Both the position numbers and the translations under genes were made by a program. DNA of 64,000 bases from Apostichopus japonicus (Eukaryota > Echinodermata > Holothuroidea > Aspidochirotida > Stichopodidae): assembly GCF_037975245.1 (NCBI RefSeq), contig NC_092565.1, positions 22,527,499 to 22,591,498 of the forward strand. The letters are read 5' to 3'. The notes below the pieces were generated by a model. The model was given only the letters and a program-made list of their open reading frames with translations, did not search any database and was not told the DNA's origin. Shown piece after piece: positions 62,673-64,000 of the stretch (positions within the stretch are counted from its first letter, which is position 1; each line of letters begins with the position of its first letter).

Positions 62673-64000
62673 ATGTCACGCAATCCATTGAAGTGCATCA
62701 ACTGCTCTATGTTTCGCCCAGGCAGAGCCTGGGACGAACACGACCTTTGTCCAAAATGCAGATCCTGCACTCGACGAGACCCCTGCCTGGTGTGTATTAA
62801 GTTTACACCAGCTCAGTGGCAGGACATCGACCTGTGGCTTGAGGGCTTACGTAGCAAGCTCCAGGGAAGGCTGGACTCGATCCCGAGCGCAATCGGGGCG
62901 CCGGAGGCTCCAGGAATAACGGGAGATAGAGAGGAGGAGGGAGTAGTAGAGAGAGAGGTGGAGGAGAGTGGCCAGGAGAGGGCCGAAGGAGAGAAAGAGG
63001 TAGAGAGAGAGGAAAGAGAAAGAGAAAGAATTCCCCTAACGGCCCCGGCTACGTCCGGATCAGTTACGGCCAGAGGGAAGGGCAGGAGCAAAGGCAAGGC
63101 TCCTGCCAGGAAAAGACCTCCAAAGCAGAGGCACAGCTCGGCCGGGCTGGAGACTCCGTCTCAGTCCGGGCCGCAGCTAAACAGACCCACAGAGCGCGGC
63201 CCCTCGGCCGTGGGAGGCTCGGGTCCTAAAGAGAGAGCAACCGAGGGGACGCGGAGACGGAGCCGGCCCCGTTCCAGGGAGCCGGACAGGGAGCCGGAGA
63301 GGCGGGTTCCGACGGAGATCCCGGCCCGAGAAAGTAGGGAGAGAGAGTCCTCCCGCCGACCCAGAAGGGAGAGATCGGGGTCGCATACAAGATCCCCAAG
63401 ACGTAGAGAGAGGAAGAGATACTCTCCAATCTCCGACGAGTCCTCGGACTCTTCCGACGATGGATACAGAAGATCCAAGAGGAGGCGCCGGTCCCCGAGA
63501 CGGCGTCAGGAAGAGGAACCAGCTTGGCTTTCCAAACTCACCGGCCTGCTACGGCCCCTGCTGGAGCAAAGGACGTCCACGGTAGCCGACGTGGCACCGG
63601 GCCCTACCAGCCCCGTATCGACCATGGCCCCGCAACCGGCCCCGGACCCGGACGCTCTGGATTGCAGAGCGTCGGTGAATCTTTCCGGCTTGGAGGACGA
63701 AGGGGAGCCCATAGATCCAGATCCTCTCGACTACGATCCTATGGAGGACAGCTTTGGTCACAATTACGAACCGGAGGAAGCACCCGTGACAGGAGGAGCC
63801 CTCCCACAGGAGCTAATAACACGGGCGGCAGACATATTCAGACGACACCTGGGGTTCGAGGAACCCGAGACGCAACCGCAGAAGGCGGGCCGGGTATCAA
63901 AATTGACGGCGACCGGCGAAGCGTCATATAAGCCCAAAACTACCATACCAGTAGACGCAACCTGTTATGACAGATTTGAGGCCATTGCCAACAAGACCAA
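62673..64000 (+). CDS. Retrotransposon Gag-like protein, partial at window edge
   Basis: From the ATG at 62673 (in-frame TAA 27 bases upstream) the frame stays open for 442 codons to the end of the window. The N-terminus has a Cys/His cluster: C8xxC11, H23xxC26xxC29xxC32, C38xxC41. Then follow an acidic Glu/Arg segment (about 85-120), a long Arg/Ser/Pro-rich basic region with RSRPRSREP- and RRRRSPRRRQ-like stretches (about 120-290), and an acidic C-terminal part (LEDEGEPIDPDPLDYDP). That layout, the GC-rich composition unlike the surrounding introns, and the lack of introns point to the nucleic-acid-binding first ORF of a retrotransposon. A DIRS-type (tyrosine-recombinase) element is my best guess from the Cys cluster, and an LTR element is the alternative. 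Reverse transcriptase would lie downstream. Confidence 0.65.
   Translation, partial: MSRNPLKCINCSMFRPGRAWDEHDLCPKCRSCTRRDPCLVCIKFTPAQWQDIDLWLEGLRSKLQGRLDSIPSAIGAPEAPGITGDREEEGVVEREVEESGQERAEGEKEVEREERERERIPLTAPATSGSVTARGKGRSKGKAPARKRPPKQRHSSAGLETPSQSGPQLNRPTERGPSAVGGSGPKERATEGTRRRSRPRSREPDREPERRVPTEIPARESRERESSRRPRRERSGSHTRSPRRRERKRYSPISDESSDSSDDGYRRSKRRRRSPRRRQEEEPAWLSKLTGLLRPLLEQRTSTVADVAPGPTSPVSTMAPQPAPDPDALDCRASVNLSGLEDEGEPIDPDPLDYDPMEDSFGHNYEPEEAPVTGGALPQELITRAADIFRRHLGFEEPETQPQKAGRVSKLTATGEASYKPKTTIPVDATCYDRFEAIANKT

Noticed and set aside
63161-63946. Open frames on the - strand and in other frames over the Gag-like region
   Set aside because: They are shadows of the longer + strand frame, kept open by high GC content.

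Overview
This is animal nuclear DNA: AT-rich, intron-rich and full of mobile elements. Spliced exons of two genes are visible, both on the + strand. The base composition, hAT and Kolobok elements, retroelement and style of satellite suggest a marine invertebrate, possibly an echinoderm or another invertebrate deuterostome. That placement is inference, because no species-level marker was recognised.

Region 1 (about 1-31.2 kb) is the 3' part of a gene for a small extracellular protein. Two exons (1298-1487 and 22037-22248) join in phase into one CUB domain. An LDL-receptor class A exon follows (23294-23413). A likely terminal exon (31085 onward) has a hydrophobic tail, a stop codon and poly(A) signals. 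The 20.5 kb intron inside the CUB domain holds a CCCCTCT heptamer tract, hAT elements, a tRNA-derived SINE, a 160 bp tandem repeat and a 3.7 kb satellite of about 71 bp monomers with a nine-monomer higher-order repeat.

Region 2 (31.2-44 kb) has no recognised protein gene. At 32.67-33.42 kb it carries the most unusual feature of the window: four tandem copies, one headless, of a structured RNA-like unit of about 180 nt. The first 45 nt match the 5' end of U2 snRNA, including the branch-point-binding GUAGUA. The rest is unlike U2 and can be drawn as hairpins ending in a terminal stem-loop. A fifth, diverged copy with the same architecture lies on the opposite strand at 8.34-8.54 kb.

Region 3 (44.08-about 62 kb) holds the first four coding exons of RAB28, an atypical Rab GTPase, through the NK of the NKxD motif. 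The remaining exons were not found. Its introns contain a Kolobok-type DNA transposon with a THAP remnant, six unrelated minisatellites or simple repeats, and an unusually high density of TACTGTA/TACAGTA words.

Region 4 (about 62-64 kb) is GC-richer and is the start of a retroelement: a Gag-like open frame of 442 codons with a Cys cluster, still open at the window edge.
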